A DNA stretch of 64,000 nt from Mitsuaria sp. WAJ17 (lineage in GTDB: Bacteria; Pseudomonadota; Gammaproteobacteria; Burkholderiales; Burkholderiaceae_C): assembly GCF_014174515.1 (NCBI RefSeq), contig NZ_JACJUG010000015.1:1-64000 (forward strand), written 5' to 3'. Positions 1 to 8,822 of the stretch are shown one piece after another (the first letter of the stretch is position 1; each line of letters opens with the position of its first letter). The position numbers were made by a program, and so were the translations under genes. The notes beneath the pieces were generated by a model that was not told where the DNA came from, ran no database searches, and worked only from the letters and a program-made list of their open reading frames with translations.

Positions 1-975
1 GTGCATGCGCCGGCCGCCGCCGCCGCGCCCGGCGCCCGCCCCATTGCCTCGCCCTCGGTGCGCCGCCGTGCCTGGGAGCTGGGCGTGGAGCTGGCCCAGG
101 TGCGCGCCACAGGCACCGCCGGACGCATCACGCATGCCGATGTTGAAGGCTTTGCGGCGGCGCATCCGCAAGGCCTGCAGCCGGGCAGCGGCTCGCCCTT
201 CGTGAACGTGGAAGGCGCAGCGGCTGTGGTCGCGCCGGTGCGACCCAGCGAACGCCACCTGGTCTCGCCCCGTGGCGACGGCATCGAGGCCAGCAAGGTC
301 ACGGGCCTGCGTCGCAAAATTGCCGAGAAAATGCAGGAGAGCAAGCGCCGCATCCCGCACTTCAGCTATGTGGAAGAGGTGGACGTCACCGAGCTGGAAG
401 CCCTGCGTGAACGCCTCAACGCCCTGCATGGCAAGACCCGTGGCAAGCTGACGGTGCTGCCCCTGCTGGTGCGTGCCGTGTGCCGCTCGTTGCGCGACTT
501 CCCGCAGATCAACGCCCGCTTCGACGACGAAGCCGGCGTGGTCAACCGCTATGAGGCCATGCACCTGGGCATCGCCGCCCAGACGCCCTCCGGGTTGATG
601 GTGCCGGTGATTCGCCATGCCGAGGCCCTGGACCTCTGGTCCTGCGCGGCGGAGATCCGTCGCCTGGCCGAGGTCGCCCGCACCGGCAAGGCCACACGAG
701 ACGAGCTCAGCGGTTCCACCTTCACCATCTCCAGCCTGGGCCCCCTGGGCGGCATCGTCACCACGCCGGTGATCAACCATCCCGAGGTGGGCATCCTGGG
801 TGTGAACCGCATCGTCGAGCGGCCCATGTTCAGGAGCGGTCAGGTGGTGGCGCGCCTGCTGATGAACCTGTCCTCGTCCTTCGACCACCGCGTAGTGGAC
901 GGGCAGGACGCGGCCGAGTTCGTCCAGTCCATTCGCGCGCAGCTGGAGGCGCCGGCGACGCTGTTCATCGACTGA
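1..975 (+). CDS. 2-oxoacid dehydrogenase E2 component, dihydrolipoamide acyltransferase (5' partial)
   Basis: Acyltransferase core of a 2-oxoacid dehydrogenase complex. It transfers an acyl group from lipoamide to CoA in the cytoplasm. The visible part starts in an Ala/Pro-rich hinge, followed by a peripheral subunit-binding domain (about residues 15-50, with ASPSVRRRAWELGV and GTAGRITHADV) and the catalytic domain (about 95-324). The catalytic signature FDHRVVDG lies near the C terminus. A full E2 is usually 370-550 residues with an N-terminal lipoyl domain. None is visible, so the gene almost certainly begins upstream of the window and the GTG at position 1 is not the real start. Whether the substrate is pyruvate, branched-chain acids or acetoin cannot be told from this fragment. 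An intrinsic terminator follows at 1052-1080. Confidence 0.9.
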   Translation: MHAPAAAAAPGARPIASPSVRRRAWELGVELAQVRATGTAGRITHADVEGFAAAHPQGLQPGSGSPFVNVEGAAAVVAPVRPSERHLVSPRGDGIEASKVTGLRRKIAEKMQESKRRIPHFSYVEEVDVTELEALRERLNALHGKTRGKLTVLPLLVRAVCRSLRDFPQINARFDDEAGVVNRYEAMHLGIAAQTPSGLMVPVIRHAEALDLWSCAAEIRRLAEVARTGKATRDELSGSTFTISSLGPLGGIVTTPVINHPEVGILGVNRIVERPMFRSGQVVARLLMNLSSSFDHRVVDGQDAAEFVQSIRAQLEAPATLFID

Positions 976-1051
976 GGACTCGCGCCTTCAGGAAAAAATC
1001 GGGGCGGCCCGCGCGGTCCGTGCCGAAACGGCCTGACAGTCGCCTCCAGTC

Positions 1052-1080
1052 AACGCCTTGGAGCAATCCAAGGCGTTTTT
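1052..1080 (+). terminator. Rho-independent terminator after the E2 gene
   Basis: A perfect 10-bp stem (1052-1061 with 1068-1077, AACGCCTTGG/CCAAGGCGTT) has a 6-nt loop and ends in a T run to 1080. It lies 77 bp after the E2 stop. The rest of 976-1319 shows no convincing gene; possible readings there are GC-rich shadows without a ribosome-binding site. Confidence 0.85.
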
Positions 1081-1319
1081 GCATGGGGCAATGAGTGGAT
1101 GCGCTGGAGGGCCTCCTCGAATGGGCATCGCGCGCGGCGTCGTAGACGATGCATGGGCGCTCCAGTGGCGTCCCATCGCCCTGGCCCCGAGCATCACCGC
1201 TTGCGGCTCAGTGCCCGCGGCCCCGCCGGCCCGGCGTGGCTGGCGCCATGCGCAGCGCTGCGTCAGTGCGTTGGCACGGACCGCGCAGGCCGCCCTTTCC
1301 CAAGGGCGCGGGACAACAC

Positions 1320-3014
1320 TCAGCGGCTGGCCTGCTCCACAGCCTCGGCGTAGCGGCCGTAGAAGCTCTGGTCGCGCAGGCCGGACTTGGTCAGCATCCA
1401 GGCCGCCAGTAGGTTGCCGCGCGAGAGCATGGGGCTCTTGGGCTGCAGGGCCGAGCTCAGGCAGTGGGCCGTGTGCTGGTCCTTGAGCATCTTGGTGTCG
1501 TCCTCGTCGTAGCAGGCTTCCCACTGATAGCGCAGCTTGAGCTCCTGCGGCACGGCGATGGGGCAGGGGTCGTGGCCCGGATACGCTTGCCAGGGCACTT
1601 GGGCAATGGGTCCGGGCAGGGCCAGCAGGATGCGGTTGTAGACGCGGTGGTTCAGCAGGTCCTCGTTGGGGCCGGCGAGCACCTTGGCGATGACGCGGGC
1701 GTCGAAAAAGGGCAGGGCGAAATCGAAGCCCTTCTTGTGCACGGTCTCAAAGTGTCCGATCAGGTGGCGGCGCTGGTCATTGAGCAGAAGGAAGAGGTAG
1801 GCGGCCTTGGCCGGTACGCGGTCCCAGCGACGCAATTCTGCGGCGACCTCGGCCTGCAGGCGCCGCGCCAGCTCGCGATAGCGCGGACGCAGGGCCCGAG
1901 AGGGCACGCCCCACTTGTTCTTGCGGCAAAGCAGGGACGCGGCCTCGTCATAACGGCGCTCCGTGGCCAGTTGGACGATCTGCTCATCGAGGTAGACGTG
2001 ACCCAGGCCCACGCTGCCACCGTCACCCGACCAGATGCGCCGATCGAAGTTGCGGCCGCCGTCCTGGGCCTTCCAGGCGGAGATGGTCTGGATCTGCTTG
2101 CTGTCGAAGTTGTCCGGGCCCAGCGGGAACTCGAAATGCCGCGTGCCCAGGGCCTGGGCGGCCATGCGGCCGAAGGTGAGGTCCTGGGTGTCGCTGGGCG
2201 CGAAATTCAGCGTGTTGAGACGGATGCCGCTGTGGGCCAGGCTGGCGGCGATCAGTCGTGAGTCCATTCCGCCGGAGAGGAAGGCCGTCTGTTCCTGAGC
2301 CTCGCCCTGGCGATCCCGCACAGCCTGCAGGAAGGTCTCGTAGAGCTCGACTTCATACGGCTTGGCTGGATCGAGCGGGGTCAGGTCTTGCCAGTCATGG
2401 TAGGTCAGGCGGTGGGCGCCTGCGGCTGTGGCCTCGATCAGCTCGGCGCCGTAGCAGGCGCGGATGCCCAGATAGCGCGTGCGCTCGGCCAGAGGGAAGG
2501 CCATGGAGGCGATCTCCAGCACGCCCTGGGGATCGGGTTGCAGCGCGATCGCCTCGCCCATGCCCTGAAGCAGCCAGCGCGCATTGGTGAAGAAGTGGAT
2601 GCCGCGGTGCTGGCCGGTGTAGAGGGTGCGTACGCCCAGCTTGTCGGTGAAGGCGTGCAGGCGCGTGTGTGCCGGGTCCAGGCGCAGGCCGCAGAAGGTG
2701 CCGTGGGACTGCTGGAGCAGGGCGCGCAGCTCGCCGCCTGCGAAGCGGGCCAGGGCTTCGGTCTGGGAGACGCGCTGGCCGTCCTGCTGCAGGATGGGCT
2801 CCCCGGCCAACAGGGCCAGGCTGCCGTCCGCCAGGCGGTGGTGCGAGACCGGCGCCCAGATGCCCAGCTCGTGCCACACGGCGAAGAGCCCGGGAGCCTC
2901 GGCGGCCTCGATGGGGGCGTTGCCCAGTTCACGGCTCAGGGCTGCGGAGGCCGCGGCCTTGAGCCGCTGAAGGTCCTCCGGCGTGCCGCCGACGGCCGCA
3001 AAGAAAATCGCCAT
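1320..3014 (-). CDS. asparagine-synthase-like amidotransferase of the polysaccharide locus
   Basis: 564 residues. The C-terminal half carries the ATP-pyrophosphatase loop of asparagine synthetases (FLSGGMDSRLIAA), so it probably adenylates a carboxylate and forms an amide. The N-terminal half resembles a class II glutaminase domain in overall layout but begins MAIFFAAVGG. The catalytic Cys2 of true glutaminases is absent, so glutamine hydrolysis is unlikely, and free ammonia or another amine may be the donor (inference). The start was chosen because the ATG overlaps the stop of the upstream flippase gene (TAATG); a longer reading would run through the flippase in another frame. It is the last gene of the minus-strand polysaccharide operon. 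Such proteins are common in exosortase-associated exopolysaccharide loci, where they may modify a sugar or a lipid carrier. Confidence 0.85.
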   Translation of the reverse strand: MAIFFAAVGGTPEDLQRLKAAASAALSRELGNAPIEAAEAPGLFAVWHELGIWAPVSHHRLADGSLALLAGEPILQQDGQRVSQTEALARFAGGELRALLQQSHGTFCGLRLDPAHTRLHAFTDKLGVRTLYTGQHRGIHFFTNARWLLQGMGEAIALQPDPQGVLEIASMAFPLAERTRYLGIRACYGAELIEATAAGAHRLTYHDWQDLTPLDPAKPYEVELYETFLQAVRDRQGEAQEQTAFLSGGMDSRLIAASLAHSGIRLNTLNFAPSDTQDLTFGRMAAQALGTRHFEFPLGPDNFDSKQIQTISAWKAQDGGRNFDRRIWSGDGGSVGLGHVYLDEQIVQLATERRYDEAASLLCRKNKWGVPSRALRPRYRELARRLQAEVAAELRRWDRVPAKAAYLFLLLNDQRRHLIGHFETVHKKGFDFALPFFDARVIAKVLAGPNEDLLNHRVYNRILLALPGPIAQVPWQAYPGHDPCPIAVPQELKLRYQWEACYDEDDTKMLKDQHTAHCLSSALQPKSPMLSRGNLLAAWMLTKSGLRDQSFYGRYAEAVEQASR

Positions 3015-4471
3015 TACGAATCCTTGTTCAAACGGGAGGCCAGCTGCGCCTGCAGCCATTGCCGGAAGGCACGGTCCAGGACGAACAGCGCCAGCACATA
3101 GCTCAGCACCCCCAGCGTGCCCGGCACCAGCAGCTGCCACAGCGGCTGCGCCGGTACGAGGCGCCCGGCGCCCATCACCACGCCCACCATGGGCAGGCAG
3201 GCCAGCAGGCCGTTGCGGAAGGTGCCCAGCACGGGTCGCAGCGGCAAGTCTAGCAAGCGGGCGCTGCGGGGGAAGTTGAGCAAAAAGACCAGGGGCACGC
3301 CAACCGTCCAGGCGGCAGCCAGGCCGTTGGCGCCCCAGAGCATGCCGCCGACGGCAAAGGCCAGGGGCATCACCAGGGCGCCAGTGAGCGTGTTCCTGAA
3401 GTCGGCACCCGCGTGGCCGGTGGCGATGAGGGCGGTGGCCAGGATGGCGCTGCACAGGCGCAGGGGCACGGCCAGCGCGATCAGCTGCAAGGCCAGCACC
3501 GCATCCGCCCATTGCTGCCCGATGACCAGCAGCACCAGGGGCTGGGCCAGCAAGGCCAGCAGGGCGCAACTGGGCAGGGAGGCCAGATTCAGCGCACGCA
3601 GGCCCCTGAGCAGCTCGGGCGGCACCGCCTGACCGCTGTTCTTGAGCTTGGCGATGGCGCTGAAGGCCACCTGGTTGACCACCTGCATGGACTTTTGCAG
3701 CGGCAGCGAAGCCAGGGTCAGCGCCACCGAATACAGGCCGAGGGCCGCCGTGCTGAGCAGCTTGGCGCCGATCAGCACGTCCACCTGGGACATGAACCAC
3801 CAGGTGAAGCGGCTGGCCGTCAGGTTGCTGCCGTAGGACAGCAGGCCGCGCAGCTGCTGGAAGTCGGCATTGGGCCAGACCCGCGTATGCGACTGCAGGT
3901 GCAGCAGCAGTGTGCGCACCGCCGCGCCGACCAGGTTGCCCAGCAGCAGCGCCCAGACACCCTTGCCGGCATAGGCCAGGCCCAGGGCGCTGAGGCTGGT
4001 GGCGATGACGGCCGCGATGTCGGCATAGGCGATGGCTTTGAAGTCCATCTCCCGGCGCAGCACGGACTCTGGCACCGTGCTCAGTGCCGAGATGAGAAAG
4101 ATCAGCCCGGCCGGTCGGAGCAGCTCCGCCAGCCGCGGGTCATTGAAGAAGTGCGCCAGCGGCGCGGCGCCCAGCCACAGCGCCCCATTGAGCGCGGTGG
4201 CCACCACCAGCATGGCCCCGAAGACGGCGCCGCAGGTCCGGCGGTCCAGGGTTTCGCCGCGCACCAGGGCTGAGCCGAAGCCGAACTCATTGAGGTTGGA
4301 CAGCAGGGTGATGACCATCATGGTCATCGCCATCAAGCCGTAGTCGCTGGTCTGCAGCAGGCGCATCACCACGATGGTGGAGCCCCAGCTGAGCAACTGG
4401 CTCAGCAGCTTGCCGATGGCGGACCATTTCAGGCCATGGAGGAAGCGATCGCGTATCTGCATCGATGGCAT
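3014..4471 (-). CDS. oligosaccharide flippase, Wzx/MATE-like polysaccharide transporter
   Basis: 485-residue polytopic inner-membrane protein of the lipopolysaccharide/oligosaccharide flippase superfamily, with about 12-14 hydrophobic segments. The N terminus (GLKWSAIGKLLSQLLSWGSTIVVMR in outline, then LLQTSDYGLMAM) is typical of WzxC-type flippases, which move undecaprenyl-linked repeat units across the membrane. Its stop codon overlaps the start of the asparagine-synthase-like gene, and the AAC(3)-like gene lies just upstream. All genes from 8634 down to 1320 are co-directional with tiny gaps or overlaps, consistent with one operon for assembling and decorating an exported glycan. Confidence 0.9.
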   Translation of the reverse strand: MPSMQIRDRFLHGLKWSAIGKLLSQLLSWGSTIVVMRLLQTSDYGLMAMTMMVITLLSNLNEFGFGSALVRGETLDRRTCGAVFGAMLVVATALNGALWLGAAPLAHFFNDPRLAELLRPAGLIFLISALSTVPESVLRREMDFKAIAYADIAAVIATSLSALGLAYAGKGVWALLLGNLVGAAVRTLLLHLQSHTRVWPNADFQQLRGLLSYGSNLTASRFTWWFMSQVDVLIGAKLLSTAALGLYSVALTLASLPLQKSMQVVNQVAFSAIAKLKNSGQAVPPELLRGLRALNLASLPSCALLALLAQPLVLLVIGQQWADAVLALQLIALAVPLRLCSAILATALIATGHAGADFRNTLTGALVMPLAFAVGGMLWGANGLAAAWTVGVPLVFLLNFPRSARLLDLPLRPVLGTFRNGLLACLPMVGVVMGAGRLVPAQPLWQLLVPGTLGVLSYVLALFVLDRAFRQWLQAQLASRLNKDS

Positions 4472-4483
4472 CTGCGCCCGGGC

Positions 4484-5416
4484 TCAGGCCGGCAGGCGCG
4501 ACAGCTCCTCGGCCGTGGTGTAGATGGTGAGACCACGCTGCGCGTCCTGCTCGAGGTGGCGGTAGAACTCGTCGGCGCGGATCCACCAGGAGCGCGCCGG
4601 CCCCACCTGGCCGGGATGCAGGATGCCGGCCTTCAGGTATCGGTCGTAGAAATGCTGACGCAGGTCGGCGCGGGACTTGTGGTCGATGCGCTGGCCCTGG
4701 AAGGCCGGGTCCAGCGGGCGTACCGGCACCGTGATGTCGCGCCCCTGCCAGTCCTTGCAGGGCATCTGGAAGGTCTCGCGCATGCGTACCGGCAGCGGGA
4801 AGCGCTGGTCCATGAGGTCCTCGACCAGGTGATAGAAGGTCACCGGGCCCATGCTGATGCCCAGGCCCAGGATCTTGGCCTTGTGGTGAACGCAGCGCTC
4901 CCAGGGGGACAGCCGGCCGCAGACCGAGGCTGCGAGGTGGTGCTGCCCCACGATGTCCTCGGCCAGCGGCCCCAGGGCCGAGACCGAGTGCGTCGGGTGG
5001 ATGCTGCGGCGGATGCCGGGCATCTTCAGGAAGGCTGCGGGCAGGGCGCCCAGGTTGGAGCCGTGCTCGCGCGGGTCGAATACATAGCCCTGCATCTGGC
5101 AGGTGGCGTAGATGGTGCCGCCGGGCAGGTAGTAGGTGGGCACGACCAGGGTGCCGCCAGGGCTGATGGCTTCATGGATGGCCTCCAGCACCGCAGTGGG
5201 GCCGCCCTCCACATAGCCCAGGCTCTTCAGCGAGGAGTGCAGCATCACGGTGTCGCCCGGGACGATGCCCATGGCGCGCAGGCCGGCGACGATCTCCGCC
5301 TTGCTGGTGTGCGGCTGTTCGGCCTTGAGCTCGGCGCTGCGACGTCGGGCGCGCCAGGCGTTCAGCAGGCGCCGCAGGGGCGCCTTGATGCGCTCCTTGA
5401 GGTCAGGCGCGGCCAT
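4484..5416 (-). CDS. AAC(3)-family N-acetyltransferase, probably glycan-modifying
   Basis: 310 residues matching the aminoglycoside 3-N-acetyltransferase (AAC(3)) fold. It has MLHSSLKSLGYVEGGP near residue 60, the conserved PTHSV segment with a likely catalytic His, and a GGTLVVPTY strand. Known AAC(3) enzymes transfer acetyl from acetyl-CoA to an amino group. The setting argues against antibiotic resistance: the gene sits inside a polysaccharide operon, overlaps the preceding gene by 14 bp and lies 12 bp from the flippase gene. Homologues in glycan clusters are thought to acetylate amino sugars. The family is clear; the substrate is unknown. Confidence 0.85.
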   Translation of the reverse strand: MAAPDLKERIKAPLRRLLNAWRARRRSAELKAEQPHTSKAEIVAGLRAMGIVPGDTVMLHSSLKSLGYVEGGPTAVLEAIHEAISPGGTLVVPTYYLPGGTIYATCQMQGYVFDPREHGSNLGALPAAFLKMPGIRRSIHPTHSVSALGPLAEDIVGQHHLAASVCGRLSPWERCVHHKAKILGLGISMGPVTFYHLVEDLMDQRFPLPVRMRETFQMPCKDWQGRDITVPVRPLDPAFQGQRIDHKSRADLRQHFYDRYLKAGILHPGQVGPARSWWIRADEFYRHLEQDAQRGLTIYTTAEELSRLPA

Positions 5417-6587
5417 CGATGTCCTGCTCCAGCAGATTGGCGTCGATCATGAACTTGGCTGCCCAGTTGAGGTACTCCCACTGGCCGTAGTCGCCGTCCA
5501 CCGGGAAGGAACCCTTGACACCGCCGCGCTGGTCTTCGGGACCGTCGATGGAGATGGCGCGGCGCACGTAGCGGTTGGCCAGCTTGGCGGCATCGCGGTA
5601 CTTCTGCTGGCCGGTCAGCTCGTAGAGCATCAGCCAGCTGTGTGCGATCTGGACTTCGCCGGTCAGGCACGACCAGTCCACCGCGGCCGACCAGTCCGGC
5701 TTCAGGCGGCCGGGAATGAAGCCGTCCGGGCGCAGGGCCGTCATCAGGCCATCGGCGGTCTTGATGGCGCGACGCAGGATGTGCTCGTCCTGCGTGAAGC
5801 GGTGGGCTTCCATGAAACCGCGCAGGGCATAGCCCAGGGTGTGGGTCAGCGGCGTCGCGGGGATGTTCAGGCAGCAGTTGGCCAGCCAGCCGTTGGCCTG
5901 CTGCTGGGTGAAGGCCCACTCGACCTGGCGCAGGGCGGCCTCGGCATAGCCCCGGTCGGGCACGTGGCGGGCGGCCTCGAACAGGCCCCAGGAAACATGG
6001 GTCTCGTAAGTCTTGTCACCGCGCTCGGCGAAGGGCGTGGCGTGCTTGCGCCAGCAGCCGTCGGCGTCCAGCGAGTCACGCAGGAAGGCCGCGGCCTTGT
6101 TCATCGGGGCCAGGTAGGGCTCACCGAAGGCCCCGACGCCCGAGGCCAGGCCGATCAGGATCTGCCCGGTGTTGAAGGTGACGGGAACGCGCGGCGTGGC
6201 GTTGATCTTGCCGCCCATGAAGCCGCCCTCGGGGAACTGGATGGACACCAGCCAGTCCAGCATGCGGCGGGCGCGGTCCAGGGAGTCGGCGTCCTGGAAG
6301 CGCTGACCGCAGTCGATCATGGTGGAGACGATGTAGCCCGTGGTCTCGGGGTAGGAGACGGCCCAGCCCGACTTCAGGCTGAAATCCCGGGCGACGCCGC
6401 CATCGTGCGAGGCCGACTGGTCCTGGGCGCGCTTGAGCCACTGCAGAGCCGCCTTCACGGCCGCGTCGATGCCGGGGTCCTGAGCGGGCAGGCCGCGCGC
6501 ATCCTTGGCGGCTTCGGCCTTGGCCTCGGCCGGAAGGCTGGCCTGCTCACGCCAGTTGCGGAGAACCTGTTTGGCTGCGTTCAACAT
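5403..6587 (-). CDS. alpha/alpha-toroid protein of the polysaccharide operon (function unknown)
   Basis: 394 residues, soluble, with no signal peptide. Repeated helix pairs containing GxW/GGF turns (PEGGFMGGKIN, ADGCWRKH, DGFIPGRL, NGWLANCC) are characteristic of the alpha/alpha barrel shared by terpene cyclases, prenyltransferases and unsaturated glycosidases. Neither the DxDD motif of squalene cyclases nor a clear glycosidase acid pair stands out, so catalysis cannot be assigned. It lies between hydrolase 1 and the AAC(3)-like gene and overlaps the latter by 14 bp. A role in trimming or binding the glycan or its lipid carrier is inference. Confidence 0.75.
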   Translation of the reverse strand: MLNAAKQVLRNWREQASLPAEAKAEAAKDARGLPAQDPGIDAAVKAALQWLKRAQDQSASHDGGVARDFSLKSGWAVSYPETTGYIVSTMIDCGQRFQDADSLDRARRMLDWLVSIQFPEGGFMGGKINATPRVPVTFNTGQILIGLASGVGAFGEPYLAPMNKAAAFLRDSLDADGCWRKHATPFAERGDKTYETHVSWGLFEAARHVPDRGYAEAALRQVEWAFTQQQANGWLANCCLNIPATPLTHTLGYALRGFMEAHRFTQDEHILRRAIKTADGLMTALRPDGFIPGRLKPDWSAAVDWSCLTGEVQIAHSWLMLYELTGQQKYRDAAKLANRYVRRAISIDGPEDQRGGVKGSFPVDGDYGQWEYLNWAAKFMIDANLLEQDIDGRA

Positions 6588-6608
6588 GCGGTGTCACTCC
6601 CTCTTGAT

Positions 6609-7520
6609 TCAGATGACGGCGGGATCCGCGGCCGGGCTGGCGCTGGGCGTGGCCACGGGGGCCTGAAAGTCCTGCAGCCACTGCGCGCTGAGGTTCAGCG
6701 CGGCGGCCCGGTGCTCGGGATCGGAAAAGGTATGGTCGGCCCCGTCCAGCCATTGCAGGCTGAAGCCGGGACGGCTGGCCAGCGCGGCCCAGCCGGGCTC
6801 GCGCAGGGTCTCGGAGAATTCCTGGGCCGTGAGGTCGGCCCCGGACAGCAGGCACAGCACCCGACCCTGGAAATGGGCCAGACCCTCGCGCATGCCGGCC
6901 CGGAAGTCGGTGCCGGGCTCCCCATTGGCGGCGGCACTGCGGCGCAGGCTGCCACCCAGAGCCCCTAAGGCGGTGCGCAGGCTGCTCCAGCGCACCTGGC
7001 CACTCAGCAGGCGGCGCCAGAAATCGGCGCTGGCCAGGCGGGCGGGATAGTAGTGGCGGGTGCGAGCTTGGGCCAGGCTGTGTTCGCTGCGCACCCAGGG
7101 ATTGGCCAGCAGCAGACCGGCCACGCGCGCATCCCCGCGGCGGGCATGGAGCAGAGCGGCAGATGCGCCATCGCACAGGCCCCATAACAGCACGCGGTCT
7201 ACCGTGGGGCAAGCCTGCTGCAGTGCCGCGATGGCGGCATCGATCTCGGGGTCCAGGTGCTCGAATCCGGGAGGAAGGCCGAGGGCGTCGCCCATGCCGC
7301 GATGGTCGAATCGCAGGACGGCCGCGCCATGCCCGGCCATTTGGCGGGCCAGGCTGACGAAGAAGCGATGTGCGCCGATGCGGTATTGCGGGCCGCCCAC
7401 CACCACGATCACGCCCAGACGGGGCCGGCCGGCCGGCGGCAGGCTGAGGATGCCGGGCAGGCTCAGGCCTTCGCAGCTCACCGGGCAGACCTGCTCGATC
7501 ACACTGGTGTGGCCGCTCAT
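6609..7520 (-). CDS. exosortase A system-associated hydrolase 1
   Basis: 303-residue alpha/beta hydrolase. After an N-terminal strand (LSLPGILSLPPAG) come the oxyanion-side motif VVVGGPQYRIGAHRFF, the DHRGMGDA turn, and a nucleophile elbow GLCDG (about residue 114). Cys takes the usual Ser position there, as in dienelactone hydrolases. ADHTFSD near the C terminus supplies the catalytic His. The pattern and context fit the family named exosortase A system-associated hydrolase 1. The start ATG overlaps the stop of hydrolase 2 by 4 bp (ATGA), indicating translational coupling; longer readings in this frame cross into hydrolase 2. The substrate is unknown, presumably an acylated glycan or carrier-bound intermediate. 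Confidence 0.88.
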   Translation of the reverse strand: MSGHTSVIEQVCPVSCEGLSLPGILSLPPAGRPRLGVIVVVGGPQYRIGAHRFFVSLARQMAGHGAAVLRFDHRGMGDALGLPPGFEHLDPEIDAAIAALQQACPTVDRVLLWGLCDGASAALLHARRGDARVAGLLLANPWVRSEHSLAQARTRHYYPARLASADFWRRLLSGQVRWSSLRTALGALGGSLRRSAAANGEPGTDFRAGMREGLAHFQGRVLCLLSGADLTAQEFSETLREPGWAALASRPGFSLQWLDGADHTFSDPEHRAAALNLSAQWLQDFQAPVATPSASPAADPAVI

Positions 7521-8362
7521 GCGAAGGACTCCTCGGCACACAGGGCGCGCAGACTGCCCTCGACCAGGCCGTGACTGAGGGCGGGCACCTGGCTGGCCCA
7601 GAACTGCGGGCCCTGCACGCAGAGGGTGCTGGGCTGGTAGCCGGCCGCGCGCCAGGCCTCGATGTGCTGGCGGCTGGCGGGCCCGAGGGTCTGGGTGGCA
7701 GCGCTGGCCATCTCGCCCCAGACCAGGCGCGCGCCGGCCACGCCGCCGGGCGGCTTGAGCTGCGTCGCGGCCAGGGGCAGGGCCAGTTCGGGGCGGACCA
7801 CATAGCCCGCGGCATGAAGGGCCTGGCCCTCCTGCAAGGCCTGGCGCATGGCGGCGGTGTCGGCATAGCTGCGCACGCCACGTCCCATGTCGGAGGCCAG
7901 CCGCAGGCGCAGGAACTGCTGCAGCACCTGCTCGCCGCTGGGCTGGGGCTGCCACAGCAGCCAGTGGCAGGCCAGTTGGCGGCGGTGGGCGAAGTCGCTG
8001 GCCAGCAGGGCGCCGCTGCGCAGGCTCCACAGCCACAGGGGGCTGTCCGGCTCGCCTTCCTGGCGCAGGCGGTCCAGGGCCAGGTCGAGATCCTCCAGCC
8101 AGGTCTGCCAGCGGGCCTCACCGTGCTCGCCGGCGCTGTCCCCGCAGCCGAAGAGATCGGGCCAAAGCACGGTAAAGCCAGCCTGACGCAGGGAGTAGGC
8201 GCCCAGGGCCAGCATGCACCGGCTGCGGTTGAGTTCCTCCAGCCAAGGCGGGACCAGCAGCACCAGGCCGCGTCCGGGCGTGCCGGGCGCGGGCTTGAAC
8301 AGGTTCACATAGCGCAGGCTGCCATCGCGGCTTTCCAGGAAGAAGGCTGTGGCGGCGTCCAT
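7517..8362 (-). CDS. exosortase A system-associated hydrolase 2 (atypical nucleophile elbow)
   Basis: 281-residue alpha/beta-hydrolase-fold protein beginning FFLESRDGSLRYVNLFKP, with VLLVPPWLEELNRSRCM and DLFGCGDSAGEHG, as in the exosortase A-associated hydrolase 2 family. The segment at the nucleophile elbow reads LWSLRSGALLA: an Arg, not Ser or Cys, falls at the expected nucleophile position. It may therefore bind rather than cleave, or use a different mechanism (inference). It lies 20 bp after the acyl carrier protein gene and overlaps hydrolase 1 by 4 bp. Confidence 0.85.
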   Translation of the reverse strand: MDAATAFFLESRDGSLRYVNLFKPAPGTPGRGLVLLVPPWLEELNRSRCMLALGAYSLRQAGFTVLWPDLFGCGDSAGEHGEARWQTWLEDLDLALDRLRQEGEPDSPLWLWSLRSGALLASDFAHRRQLACHWLLWQPQPSGEQVLQQFLRLRLASDMGRGVRSYADTAAMRQALQEGQALHAAGYVVRPELALPLAATQLKPPGGVAGARLVWGEMASAATQTLGPASRQHIEAWRAAGYQPSTLCVQGPQFWASQVPALSHGLVEGSLRALCAEESFA

Positions 8363-8382
8363 GGCTTGCTGATGCGGAGGGT

Positions 8383-8634
8383 TCAGGCCGCCAGCTTGGC
8401 TTCGACGAAGCGGGTCAGGGCGCCCACGGTCGAGAAGGTCTGGCCATCGATCTCGTCGTCGCCGATGCTGATGCCCAGCTGTTCCTCCAGTGCGGTGATC
8501 AGGCTCACCACGGCCATGGAGTCCAGTTCGGCCAGGGCGCCCAGCAGGGGCGTCTGCGCATCGAACTGCGCGGCGCGGCCCTGGAGGCCGAGCGTTTCGT
8601 CGAGGAGGCGGAGCACGTGCGAAGCTGGAGACAT
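8383..8634 (-). CDS. acyl carrier protein of the exosortase A locus
   Basis: 83-residue acyl carrier protein. The phosphopantetheine attachment motif is DSM in ELDSMAVV (about residue 38), and the domain ends with DDEIDGQTFSTVGALTRFV, typical of carrier-protein helix 3. It is the first gene of the minus-strand operon and is divergent from an AMP-forming acyl ligase. The natural inference is that the ligase loads this carrier and the hydrolases act on the carried acyl group. It is distinct from the housekeeping AcpP, which is longer in acidic residues and has the motif DSLD. Confidence 0.9.
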   Translation of the reverse strand: MSPASHVLRLLDETLGLQGRAAQFDAQTPLLGALAELDSMAVVSLITALEEQLGISIGDDEIDGQTFSTVGALTRFVEAKLAA

Positions 8635-8822
8635 GGGACGACCGGAAAAGGAAAAAGGGCGCCCGGGGAAGACCGGGCGCCAGGGAAGGCGGCCGAATCT
8701 TACCCGGGGGCGCCCTCCAGTTCCCGGGGGGCGGGCCCCCTCATCCCAAGGGAGGTGACCCTGGCGAGTGCCTCGCCGCAGACCCTTGGTCGGCCGACGG
8801 ACTCGGGGACAATCGCCGCATC

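Noticed and set aside
4484..5416. Aminoglycoside resistance gene
   Set aside because: The AAC(3) fold is present, but the gene is embedded in a polysaccharide operon and no mobile element is near.
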